Assembly (NCBI GenBank): GCA_003577005.1
Contig: QEUW01000389.1
Coordinates: 1-7,012, forward strand
Reading direction: 5' to 3'
Source: Chloroflexota bacterium
Lineage (GTDB): Bacteria > Chloroflexota > Anaerolineae > Caldilineales > Caldilineaceae
DNA: 7,012 bases
Both the position numbers and the translations under genes were made by a program. Positions within the stretch are counted from its first letter, which is position 1. Each line of letters opens with the position of its first letter. Below the pieces are notes generated by a model. The model saw nothing but the letters and a program-made list of their open reading frames with translations, did not search any database and had not been told where the DNA came from. Positions 1-6,567 of the stretch are shown one piece after another.

Positions 1-1
1 C

Positions 2-1501
2 AACTACGCTGCCGATAGCGGCTACTTTATCTTCAACGGCGTGGACAATCCACCGCTGCGGGCCTTGGCCAACGGCGTTGAGGGGGGCAACGGTGTCTAC
101 CGCTACGGGGCCAGTGGCTTCCCCACCGAGTCGTTCAATGGCGCCAACTACTGGGTCGATGTGGTCTTCTCCACGTCTGCAAGTACCGCGTCTGGAGGAA
201 CGGTAAGTGTCCCGAACGTGGTAGGCCAGCCTCAGGCAACGGCGACATCAATGCTCGTCGCTGCTGGTCTAATTGCAGGAACAATAAGCCAAGCCAGTAG
301 CAATACCATGCCAGCGGGGAGCGTGATTAGCCAAAGTCCTGCAGCTGACAGTAACGTCGAAGCTGGCTCAGCAGTCGACCTGGTTGTCTCTAGCGGGCCT
401 GCATTGGCAACTTTAACGGTTTCCAGGACAGGCAACGGCAGTGGGACGGTGACGAGCACACCAGCCGGTATCGACTGCGGTGCGACCTGTTCGGCAGACT
501 ACAACCACAACACGTCGGTAACGCTGACCGCCGCCGCCAGCACGGGTTCGACCTTCAGCGGTTGGAGCGGAGCCTGCACAGGCACGGGTTCGTGTGTCGT
601 GACAATGGATGCGGCGAAGAATGTGACCGCCAACTTCACATTGAACCAGTATACCCTTACGATCCTGAAGGTGGGTAGCGGGACGGTGGCAAGCTCGCCA
701 AGTGGCATCAATTGCGGTTCGGTCTGTGTGGCGACGTTCAACCATAATACGGTTGTAAATCTGACGGCTGTTGGGGCTACCGGGTGGACCTTTGCTGGCT
801 GGCAAGGTGATCTCTCTGGCGCGGCCAGCCCTCAGGCTCTTACGATGGATGGTAACAAGACTGTCACCGCGACATTCTCGGACCTCATTTTTGCTGACGG
901 CTTTGAATCCGGTAACTTCTCTGCGTGGTCATCGTCGACAACGGACGGAGGCGATCTCAGTGTGACCGCGGCTGCCGCACTGGTCGGCGCGCAAGGTATG
1001 CGGGCGCAACTCGATGACAACGATTCTATCTATGTCACCGACACAACTCCCAACGCCGAGACGCACTATTGGGCGAGTTTCCACTTTGACCCCAATTCGA
1101 TCTCGATGAGCAACGGCAATGCTCACTACATTTTCTACGGTTACTCGGGTAGTTCGACTGTTGTATTGCGGATCGAGTTCCGCCGCTCCTCGAATAATTA
1201 TCAGATTCGCGCCCAACTGCGCAACAACAGTACAACCTGGACGACGAGCAACTGGTTCACCATCAGCGATGCACCGCACCAGATCGCGATAGATTGGCAG
1301 GCGGCAACGTCCTCTGGCGCGGCAAATGGTTTCCTGACCCTCTGGATCGATGGCAACCAGGTTGCCAATCTAACCGGTGTGGCAAACGGCAACCGGCGGA
1401 TCGACAGCGTCCAGCTAGGTGCAGTTGCAGGCGTAGACAGCGGAACGCGCGGTACATACTACTTTGATGCATTCGAATCACGCCGGAATCTGCCTCAATG
1501 A
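2..1501 (+). CDS. Secreted/surface multidomain protein (DUF4082 end, PASTA, two InlB-like repeats, C-terminal beta domain), 5' truncated
   Basis: The frame is open from base 2, so the start and any signal peptide lie upstream; about 499 residues are visible. Bases 2-175 encode the end of a DUF4082-like domain (GVDNPPLRAL, GVYRYG, NYWVDVVF). Bases 209-394 encode one PASTA domain, beginning VPNVVGQ and containing GSVISQSPAA. Bases 407-637 and 650-880 encode two copies of an InlB B-repeat-like module: each has a GSGTV strand, a CxxxC pair (CGATC, CGSVC), an FxGW motif and an NVTANF/TVTATF end. Bases 884-1486 encode a beta-rich domain starting FADGFESGNFSAW, with LTLWIDGNQV and YYFDAFES; it resembles jelly-roll or LamG-like carbohydrate-binding modules, but I cannot assign a family. 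No LPxTG, PEP-CTERM or C-terminal hydrophobic anchor is seen, so the protein is probably secreted. An adhesive or polysaccharide-binding role is inferred from architecture; no catalytic domain is visible here, though one could lie upstream. Confidence 0.85.
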   Translation, partial: NYAADSGYFIFNGVDNPPLRALANGVEGGNGVYRYGASGFPTESFNGANYWVDVVFSTSASTASGGTVSVPNVVGQPQATATSMLVAAGLIAGTISQASSNTMPAGSVISQSPAADSNVEAGSAVDLVVSSGPALATLTVSRTGNGSGTVTSTPAGIDCGATCSADYNHNTSVTLTAAASTGSTFSGWSGACTGTGSCVVTMDAAKNVTANFTLNQYTLTILKVGSGTVASSPSGINCGSVCVATFNHNTVVNLTAVGATGWTFAGWQGDLSGAASPQALTMDGNKTVTATFSDLIFADGFESGNFSAWSSSTTDGGDLSVTAAAALVGAQGMRAQLDDNDSIYVTDTTPNAETHYWASFHFDPNSISMSNGNAHYIFYGYSGSSTVVLRIEFRRSSNNYQIRAQLRNNSTTWTTSNWFTISDAPHQIAIDWQAATSSGAANGFLTLWIDGNQVANLTGVANGNRRIDSVQLGAVAGVDSGTRGTYYFDAFESRRNLPQ

Positions 1502-1608
1502 TGTACAATAGGGCCAGTAGTCAGAGAACCTATCATTTCAACAGCGACCGTCATCTCGGGCATCTTGCCGGGTTCGGTTACGCGTGATTCAGTGGGCTAA
1601 TTCAGAAA

Positions 1609-1663
1609 GGGCGCTGCATCCTACTCTGGAAACCGATGCTTTCAGAGTAGGATGTTTGCGCCC
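1609..1663. repeat. Long intergenic inverted repeat / hairpin
   Basis: The arms are 1609-1628 and 1643-1663. An outer 6 bp (GGGCGC with GCGCCC) and an inner 12 bp (CATCCTACTCTG with CAGAGTAGGATG) match perfectly, separated by a small TG/TTT internal loop. Three more A-T pairs (1630-1632 with 1640-1642) are possible after a bulged G, leaving a loop of about 7 bases. The element starts about 107 bases after the surface-protein stop and ends 11 bases before the Shine-Dalgarno of the MFS gene. It could terminate the upstream transcript, but no T-run follows it on either strand. It could also be a 5' UTR structure or a small dispersed palindromic repeat. The structure is plain in the sequence; its function is not. 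Confidence 0.85.
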
Positions 1664-1674
1664 AACAAACAATC

Positions 1675-1678
1675 AGGA
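1675..1678 (+). promoter_or_regulatory. Shine-Dalgarno AGGA choosing the ATG start of the MFS gene
   Basis: AGGA ends 8 bases before ATG 1687. The in-frame TTG directly before it (1684) is a poorer codon and sits only 5 bases away, so the ATG is preferred. Confidence 0.55.
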
Positions 1679-1686
1679 TTCTATTG

Positions 1687-2955
1687 ATGTATCCATCTGT
1701 CCGCAATACACCTGACATTGGAGTAGCATCACCGGGCAAGCGTGAGAGCTTATCTATACAAATTCGCCGTATACCAGCGACTGTTCTCATATTAGGTTTT
1801 ACCAGCCTCTTTACCGACATCTCAGCCGAGATGATCACAGCAATACTTCCCCTCTACCTGACGATGCAATTGGGGTTTACCCCGTTCCAGTTTGGTCTTT
1901 TTGATGGGATCTACCAAGTCATGGCAGGGATTCTACGGCCGGTTGGTGGTCTACTGGCTGACCGGTGGCGGCGCTACAAAGAGGTGGCAGCCGCTGGTTA
2001 TGGTCTTTCTGCCTTGTCCAAACTGGGGTTGCTGGTTTCTGGCGTCGTGTGGGCGCCTGTGGTCGCTGCACTTTTCGCTGACCGATTGGGCAAAGGCATA
2101 CGCACTGCACCGCGCGATGCGCTGATCTCGCTCAGCGTGCCAAAGAGCGAACTGGCCACCGCCTTTGGCATCCATCGCGCCATGGATACTTTTGGGGCGT
2201 TGCTAGGGCCACTTGTGGCCTTTGCAATTCTGGGGCTGGCGCCGGGTGCTTTTGATGCAGTTTTTATGGTCAGCCTCCTCTTTGCTATCATCGGCCTGGT
2301 CATCATTACCCTCCTGGCGCATAATCCCGATCTGCTTGGACAAACGGCGGCTACGGTCCGCTCGGTGCGGATGACCCTCCGGGCGGCCCTGACGCTGCTG
2401 CGAGAAGGGCGTTTTCGCGCAATCGTAGCCGTGGGTGGTATCCTGGCTTTGCTGACGGTGAGCGATCCTTTTCTTTACCTTGTTATGCAGCGCAATACCG
2501 ATCTCCCTATTCGTTATTTTCCCTTGCTCTTCTCAGGCACCGCTGTGATCTATTTGGTATTGGCTATTCCCGTGGGGCGCCTGGCTGACCGGATTGGTCG
2601 TGAGCGTATCTTTCTTGGTGGTTTTGTCTGTCTGGCTCTGGTCTATCTGGGCCTATGGAGCGCGCCAACACAACTCGCAGTGGTCTTTGTCTGTGTCGGG
2701 TTGTTAGGCGTCTATTACGCCGCCACAGATGGGGTGCTCATCGCTATGGCCAGTGCGGCAACGGATCCGGCAGTGCGGAGTAGTGGTATTGCGATTCTCA
2801 CGACGGTTCTTACCCTGGGGCATTTTCTTTCTTCATTGGCTTTTGGCTCGCTTTGGTCCGCCTTAGGCCAACGAGAGACGCTCTTTGGATTTATGGCAGG
2901 GTTGTTGGTGGCTATAGGGGTCGCCTGGTTTTGGTTACTGCGGAGGGACGAGTGA
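1687..2955 (+). CDS. MFS transporter
   Basis: A 422-residue protein with alternating hydrophobic segments over almost its whole length, as expected for a major facilitator superfamily carrier of about 12 helices in the inner membrane. About 28 polar residues precede the first helix. The segment SLFTDISAEM (residues 40-49) followed by an acidic/aromatic first periplasmic region is typical of a large uncharacterised MFS subfamily. Motif A is visible in the loop after helix 2 (GGLLADRWRR, 87-96) and again in the second half (VGRLADRIGR, 296-305), matching the two-fold repeat of the fold. A conserved loop DRLGKGIRTAPRDALI lies at 132-147, followed by FGIHRAMDTFGALLGP. MFS carriers move small solutes by uniport, symport or antiport; the substrate cannot be told. 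The next gene overlaps it by four bases, so the two are probably co-translated. The neighbourhood suggests a sugar or glycan-related solute, but drug or metabolite efflux is equally possible. Confidence 0.9.
   Translation: MYPSVRNTPDIGVASPGKRESLSIQIRRIPATVLILGFTSLFTDISAEMITAILPLYLTMQLGFTPFQFGLFDGIYQVMAGILRPVGGLLADRWRRYKEVAAAGYGLSALSKLGLLVSGVVWAPVVAALFADRLGKGIRTAPRDALISLSVPKSELATAFGIHRAMDTFGALLGPLVAFAILGLAPGAFDAVFMVSLLFAIIGLVIITLLAHNPDLLGQTAATVRSVRMTLRAALTLLREGRFRAIVAVGGILALLTVSDPFLYLVMQRNTDLPIRYFPLLFSGTAVIYLVLAIPVGRLADRIGRERIFLGGFVCLALVYLGLWSAPTQLAVVFVCVGLLGVYYAATDGVLIAMASAATDPAVRSSGIAILTTVLTLGHFLSSLAFGSLWSALGQRETLFGFMAGLLVAIGVAWFWLLRRDE
2942..2946 (+). promoter_or_regulatory. Shine-Dalgarno GGAGG choosing the GTG start of the propeller gene
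   Basis: GGAGG lies inside the 3' end of the MFS gene, 5 bases before GTG 2952. It supports a GTGA overlap start rather than the longer in-frame extension reaching back to 2853 inside the MFS gene. Confidence 0.7.
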
Positions 2956-4187
2956 ACCATCCTTCTGACACGCTCTTGCCACCCGCGGCACGCCTGAAGG
3001 TGATAGTTGTAATTATCGTTTTGTGTGCTGTCCTGGGCGCCGGTTATGTGTTGTACGCCAGCCAACGGGTTAAGCTGGTGGTGGGTGAGCAAACAATCCC
3101 GGCTGAAGAACTCACCACATTGGATGAGGTACTTACGAGTAGACAGCGTTCACCCGATGAGGACGATGCGCCTGTGGCAGAGCCGCTGGCAAATTCAACT
3201 GCAAATATGCTGGCAGGCGAGATGGAGTCGCCAGCTACTCCAGACAACGGCGCCGCTTCTACGTCCGGCACGCAGGCCAACCTGTTGGTTTTTGTCAATC
3301 GGTTTGCCGGAGTTGATTACAGTCGCCTGGCCGTAGCAAATGCATTGCAGCCTGACAAACGGGCTCTGGTTGACCTGCGCTGCGCTCGCATGTACATAGC
3401 TTCAGGGAGGGGCATCTGCTTACAAGGGACCGGAGAATCGGATCGATCTGAAGGGGTGATTCTGCTCTTTGATGAGCAATTCCGTGAAACAAGGCGCTAT
3501 TTTCTTATGGGCATTCCGAGTCGGGCGCGGGTCTCACCGGATGGCACGAAAGCCGCCTATACCATCTTTGTTACCGGCCATTCCTACACCGGAGGTGTCG
3601 GCACTTTCTCCACCGATACGCGGATCGTAGATATGGAGCGCGACCATCGCGTCTCTTTGGAGGATTTCATTGCATACCGGGACGGTGAGCGTTTCCAGCA
3701 TATCGATTTCAATTATTGGGGGGTTACCTTCGCCGATGATGCCAATCGCTTCTACGCAACCCTCGGCACGCAAGGCAAGACATATATTGTGGAAGGCAAT
3801 GTGCAGACACAGCGGATCGAGGTTATCGCTGAAGGGGGTGAATGTCCTTCGCTCTCGTCAGATAACCGCAGTCTGGTGTTCAAGGAGCGTATTGGCGGCG
3901 CATTGTCAGCAACGCACTGGCAGCTTGTTCACTACGATTTGGCAACCGGCCAACGGACGCCGCTGAATGAGACGCGTAGCGTTGATGATCAGGTAGAGTG
4001 GTTGGATAACGATACAATCATTTATTCGATGCCTGCCGGTGGATCAACGGTGCAACCAGTTACCGAGCTGTGGAAGCTTGATATCACCCCGGGCGCTGAA
4101 CCCCAACTATACCTGGCGAACGCTGAATCTCCTGCTGTGATCCAGCAAGCCGGCGGTAGCGAGATGGGAAAATTCAGTGGAGGGTAA
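2952..4187 (+). CDS. Membrane-anchored TolB/PD40-like beta-propeller protein of unknown function
   Basis: A 411-residue protein. The GTG start overlaps the MFS stop (GTGA) and has a good Shine-Dalgarno. A short N-terminus (1-13) is followed by one hydrophobic segment (about 14-35, ARLKVIVVIIVLCAVLGAGY), probably a signal anchor. A polar linker rich in acidic residues, Ser, Thr, Ala and Pro follows (about 65-109). The rest looks like a WD40-like/PD40 propeller as in TolB: VSPDGTKAAYTIF (194-206), CPSLSSDNRSLVFKE (298-312), HYDLATGQRTPL (327-338), VEWLDNDTIIYS (348-359) and ELWKLDI (372-378), each matching the 'position, display, then report' blade pattern. Most of the protein should lie outside the membrane. 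No peptidase domain or catalytic triad is visible. Coupling to the transporter suggests a joint role, perhaps binding a substrate or envelope partner. That is inference, and I do not recognise a named family. Confidence 0.8.
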   Translation: MNHPSDTLLPPAARLKVIVVIIVLCAVLGAGYVLYASQRVKLVVGEQTIPAEELTTLDEVLTSRQRSPDEDDAPVAEPLANSTANMLAGEMESPATPDNGAASTSGTQANLLVFVNRFAGVDYSRLAVANALQPDKRALVDLRCARMYIASGRGICLQGTGESDRSEGVILLFDEQFRETRRYFLMGIPSRARVSPDGTKAAYTIFVTGHSYTGGVGTFSTDTRIVDMERDHRVSLEDFIAYRDGERFQHIDFNYWGVTFADDANRFYATLGTQGKTYIVEGNVQTQRIEVIAEGGECPSLSSDNRSLVFKERIGGALSATHWQLVHYDLATGQRTPLNETRSVDDQVEWLDNDTIIYSMPAGGSTVQPVTELWKLDITPGAEPQLYLANAESPAVIQQAGGSEMGKFSGG

Positions 4188-4212
4188 CCACCCCTACCCT
4201 TAGCATCCGCCT

Positions 4213-4228
4213 TTTGTTCTTGAACAAA
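4213..4228. promoter_or_regulatory. 16-base palindrome, possible operator
   Basis: TTTGTTC-TT-GAACAAA is a perfect 7-base inverted repeat around a 2-base spacer. It sits about 23 bases upstream of the candidate -35 box of the kinase promoter. The two-base loop makes it a poor RNA hairpin as drawn, and no T-run follows directly, so a dimeric DNA-binding regulator site is the likelier reading. No regulator is identified, and a chance palindrome in AT-rich DNA is possible. Confidence 0.35.
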
Positions 4229-4250
4229 TATCATTTGCGAACGTGAGTTT

Positions 4251-4281
4251 TTGCCAGATGGGATTTTGATTTTTTTACAAT
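4251..4281 (+). promoter_or_regulatory. Candidate sigma-70-type promoter for the kinase gene
   Basis: TTGCCA (4251-4256, one mismatch to TTGACA) and TACAAT (4276-4281, one mismatch to TATAAT) are separated by 19 bases, slightly longer than ideal. Transcription would start near 4288, giving a leader of about 24 bases that contains GGTGA just before the ATG. Confidence 0.4.
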
Positions 4282-4311
4282 TCAGTATTAGCACTCAGGT
4301 TTTGGTGAAAT

Positions 4312-5292
4312 ATGATCATCACACAGACTCCTCTACGGATCAGTTTTCTTGGCGGGGGCACTGATTTTCGAGCCTACTTTCGCCAGGAAGCAGGTTGGGT
4401 ATTGACATCGGCTATCGATAAGTACATTTATGTCACGATCAAGAAGCGTTTTGATCAAAAGATTCGCGTCGGATATTCGCAGACCGAGTTGGTCGACCAC
4501 ATTGATGAATTACACCACGAGCTGGTGCGTGAGTGCCTACGCAAAACAGGGATTACCCGCGGTGTTGAGATATCCACAATGGCCGATATACCGTCAGAAG
4601 GCTCAGGTCTGGGTTCGTCTAGCACGGTAACAGTAGGGCTTCTAAATGCCATGTACACCTATATCGGTACACCGGTTGGCCACGAACAACTGGCGAGAGA
4701 GGCGTGTGAAATCGAAATCGATGTGCTTGGCAAACCCATTGGTGTACAGGATCAATATATTGCTGCTTACGGAGGACAGCGTTTTATCTGCTTCAACCAA
4801 GACGACAGCGTAACAGTCGAGCATCTGAAACTGGAGGACCGACAACGCCGGAAATTGAGCCAGAATCTGCTCCTGTTCTATACCAACATTGCCCGGAAAG
4901 CGGAAAGCGTTCTGACAGAACAGGTCCAGAAGATGGACGAGCGGCTGCATGTACTACGAGAAATGAAAAAATTGGCGCTCCAAGCGAAAGCCTGTCTACA
5001 GGCTGGTGAGTTTGATGAACTGGGCTGCCTGCTGGATCAAAGCTGGCAGATGAAAAAACAATTGGCCAGTGGCGTCAGTAACACCTTTATCGATGAGATC
5101 TATGCCGCAGCCTGTAAAGCAGGGGCATTGGGGGGTAAAATCACCGGGGCCGGCGGTGGCGGCTTTTTGTTGCTCTACTGTCCACTAGAAAAGCAAGAGC
5201 GGGTGCGGGCGGCCTTATCCTCATTACCAGAGTTGCCATTTCGCCTGGAGCACGATGGTAGTAAGGTCATTTTTCACTATCGACGGGAGTGA
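4312..5292 (+). CDS. GHMP-family sugar kinase, D-glycero-alpha-D-manno-heptose 7-phosphate kinase-like
   Basis: A 326-residue protein with all three GHMP kinase motifs: an N-terminal substrate-side motif [13 protein letters not shown] (7-19), the ATP-binding glycine/serine loop [13 protein letters not shown] (94-106) and the C-terminal [14 protein letters not shown] (276-289). Asp147 in [12 protein letters not shown] (144-155) is the likely catalytic aspartate. The whole pattern and length match the COG2605 branch, which includes HddA and the kinase half of fucokinase/GDP-fucose enzymes. HddA phosphorylates D-glycero-alpha-D-manno-heptose 7-phosphate at C1 with ATP, on the way to GDP-heptose for surface glycans; it is a cytosolic enzyme. 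The partner genes of that route (gmhA, gmhB, hddC) are not in the window, so the substrate remains open: heptose phosphate, fucose or a related sugar. The ATG start begins directly at the conserved MIITQTPLR. Glycosyltransferases follow on the same strand. Confidence 0.88.
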   Translation: MIITQTPLRISFLGGGTDFRAYFRQEAGWVLTSAIDKYIYVTIKKRFDQKIRVGYSQTELVDHIDELHHELVRECLRKTGITRGVEISTMADIPSEGSGLGSSSTVTVGLLNAMYTYIGTPVGHEQLAREACEIEIDVLGKPIGVQDQYIAAYGGQRFICFNQDDSVTVEHLKLEDRQRRKLSQNLLLFYTNIARKAESVLTEQVQKMDERLHVLREMKKLALQAKACLQAGEFDELGCLLDQSWQMKKQLASGVSNTFIDEIYAAACKAGALGGKITGAGGGGFLLLYCPLEKQERVRAALSSLPELPFRLEHDGSKVIFHYRRE

Positions 5293-5305
5293 AAACGTTC
5301 GGTAA

Positions 5306-5335
5306 TTGCTAGACCTTGTTCATTACATCTACTAT
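5306..5335 (+). promoter_or_regulatory. Weak candidate promoter in the kinase-glycosyltransferase gap
   Basis: TTGCTA (5306-5311) and TACTAT (5330-5335) are 18 bases apart, each with two mismatches to the sigma-70 consensus. Use would give a transcript starting about 10 bases before ATG 5353. It is listed because the gap is AT-rich and the next gene has no Shine-Dalgarno; read-through from the kinase gene is also possible. Confidence 0.25.
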
Positions 5336-5352
5336 ATTTCCAATAGCCAATC

Positions 5353-6567
5353 ATGCGAATCTTGTTTCTGACACAGGTACTGCCATATCCGCTCGATGCC
5401 GGGCCAAAGGTGCGAGCATACTATGTCCTTCGTCATCTAGCCAGCCGGCATTCGGTGACGCTTGTCTCCTTTGTCCGCCCGACTGATACACGGGCTGCCG
5501 TTGAGCATCTCCGCTCCTTCTGCCACGAGGTGCATACTGTGACGATGACTCGTTCGGCGTTGCGAAATGGGTGGTTCTTTGCCAAAAGCCTGGCGACCGG
5601 CCAACCGTTTATCATTGAGCGGGACTGGACCACTGGAATGGCCCGGCAGGTCCGGCAATTGGTAGGGGCAGATGGACGGTTTGATGCCATCCATGCTGAT
5701 CAGTTGTGGATGGCGCCCTATGCCTTATGGGCGCAGCAAGTTGCGAACGGGGCATCCCCATCTCTCACGCTCGACCAACATAATGCAGTCTTTATGATCC
5801 CGCAGCGAATGGCCGACAACGAGCGCCATATGCTCAAGCGGGCGGCGTTGACCCTGGAAGCCCGCAAGCTTCGCGACTATGAGATCGAGACCTGTCGTCG
5901 TTTCGACCGTGTGATTTGGGTGACCCGTGAAGACTATGACGCGCTGCAAGATCAGACGCCGACCAATTCATCGGTGCCAAACTCGGGTGTCATCCCAATC
6001 TGCGGCGACCCGGAAGGGGTGGCGCCGGTCATCCGTACACCTGGCGGGCGCCGGGTGACTTTTGTGGGTGGACTCCATTACCCTCCGAACGCCCAGGGGA
6101 TTCTTTGGTTTGCCAAACAGGTTTTTCCGCAGGTGCTGGCGCAACAGCCGGATACAGTGCTAACAGTGATCGGCAAACAGCCGCCGCCGGAGTTAGCCGA
6201 TCTGCCCATTCCACCTTCAAATCTGGAAGTAACAGGCTATGTCGACGACCCCCAGCCCTATCTGGCCGAGACAGGGGCGTTTGTTGTGCCTTTGCTAGCC
6301 GGGGGTGGGATGCGGGTTAAGATCGTGGAAGGGTGGACCTGGGGAATGCCTATGGTCAGCACAACGGTGGGCGCTGAGGGGATCCGCGTGCGGCCAGGCG
6401 AGAACTTGCTGGTCGCCGATACGCCGGAGGCGTTCGCCGAGGCAACCGTCTGCCTTTTGCGCAATCAGGCTATGGCCGACCAACTTGCTCAGCACGGTCG
6501 GGCCTGGGTGCTGGAACACTACAACTGGCGCACTACCTATCGTCAGTGGGACGCAATATACCCATGA
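5353..6567 (+). CDS. Glycosyltransferase, GT4-like (GT-B fold)
   Basis: A complete 404-residue protein. The N-terminal Rossmann half begins MRILFLTQVLPYPLDAGPKVRAYYVLRHLA (a conserved start with a glycine-containing acceptor-side loop) and runs to about residue 225, with HADQLWMAPYAL (114-125) and TLDQHN (139-144). The C-terminal donor-binding half starts RRVTFVGGLHYPPN (233-246), followed by VLTVIGKQP (269-277), VTGYVDDPQPYL (293-304), VVPLLAGGGMRVKIVEGW (311-328) and GAEGI (340-344). Arg321, Lys323 and Glu326 match the usual donor phosphate/nucleotide contacts of GT4 enzymes; the first Glu of the EX7E motif appears to be Gly318. It is a retaining nucleotide-sugar-dependent transferase by family, probably at the cytosolic face of the membrane. 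It resembles the Stp1/EpsH-associated sugar transferases, but the sugar and acceptor are unknown. No Shine-Dalgarno precedes the ATG; the start rests on the family's conserved N-terminus. Confidence 0.88.
   Translation: MRILFLTQVLPYPLDAGPKVRAYYVLRHLASRHSVTLVSFVRPTDTRAAVEHLRSFCHEVHTVTMTRSALRNGWFFAKSLATGQPFIIERDWTTGMARQVRQLVGADGRFDAIHADQLWMAPYALWAQQVANGASPSLTLDQHNAVFMIPQRMADNERHMLKRAALTLEARKLRDYEIETCRRFDRVIWVTREDYDALQDQTPTNSSVPNSGVIPICGDPEGVAPVIRTPGGRRVTFVGGLHYPPNAQGILWFAKQVFPQVLAQQPDTVLTVIGKQPPPELADLPIPPSNLEVTGYVDDPQPYLAETGAFVVPLLAGGGMRVKIVEGWTWGMPMVSTTVGAEGIRVRPGENLLVADTPEAFAEATVCLLRNQAMADQLAQHGRAWVLEHYNWRTTYRQWDAIYP

Larger units (their letters stand above)
4188..4311 (+). other. Intergenic region before the sugar kinase, AT-rich in its second half
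   Basis: This gap interrupts an otherwise tightly packed gene row. In 4241-4310 I count 24 G/C of 70 bases, well below the flanking genes. It holds a palindrome and a candidate promoter, listed separately. A T-run at 4270-4276 has no convincing stem before it, so I do not call a terminator. No small gene is supported. Confidence 0.7.

Noticed and set aside
413..805. Long open frames on the - strand across the surface-protein gene
   Set aside because: They are opposite a well-supported domain-coding frame, lack recognisable motifs and read as shadows of its codon bias; the same holds for other antisense frames across the window.
41..1501. GTG at 41 as the start of the surface protein
   Set aside because: The frame is open back to base 2 and the residues before it (GYFIFNGVDN) continue the DUF4082 pattern, so the gene is truncated by the window edge.
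1559..1569. Small hairpin GGCA-TCT-TGCC
   Set aside because: Only four base pairs that do not extend, well within chance.
1609..1666. attC (integron recombination) site at the hairpin
   Set aside because: A GCCCAAC string occurs at the 3' side, but the core sites are in the wrong order and orientation, and no integrase or cassette array is present.
2853..2951. N-terminal extension of the propeller protein inside the MFS gene
   Set aside because: It would overlap the MFS gene by about 100 bases, has no hydrophobic or domain logic, and the GTG at 2952 has a good Shine-Dalgarno and the usual 4-base overlap.
4177..4191. Short dyad GTGG/CCAC at the end of the propeller gene
   Set aside because: Four base pairs overlapping the coding end with no T-run; not convincing as a terminator.
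4251..4280. Intrinsic terminator at the T-run after the propeller gene
   Set aside because: No GC-rich stem precedes the T-run; the only nearby dyad is about 40 bases upstream and has a two-base loop.
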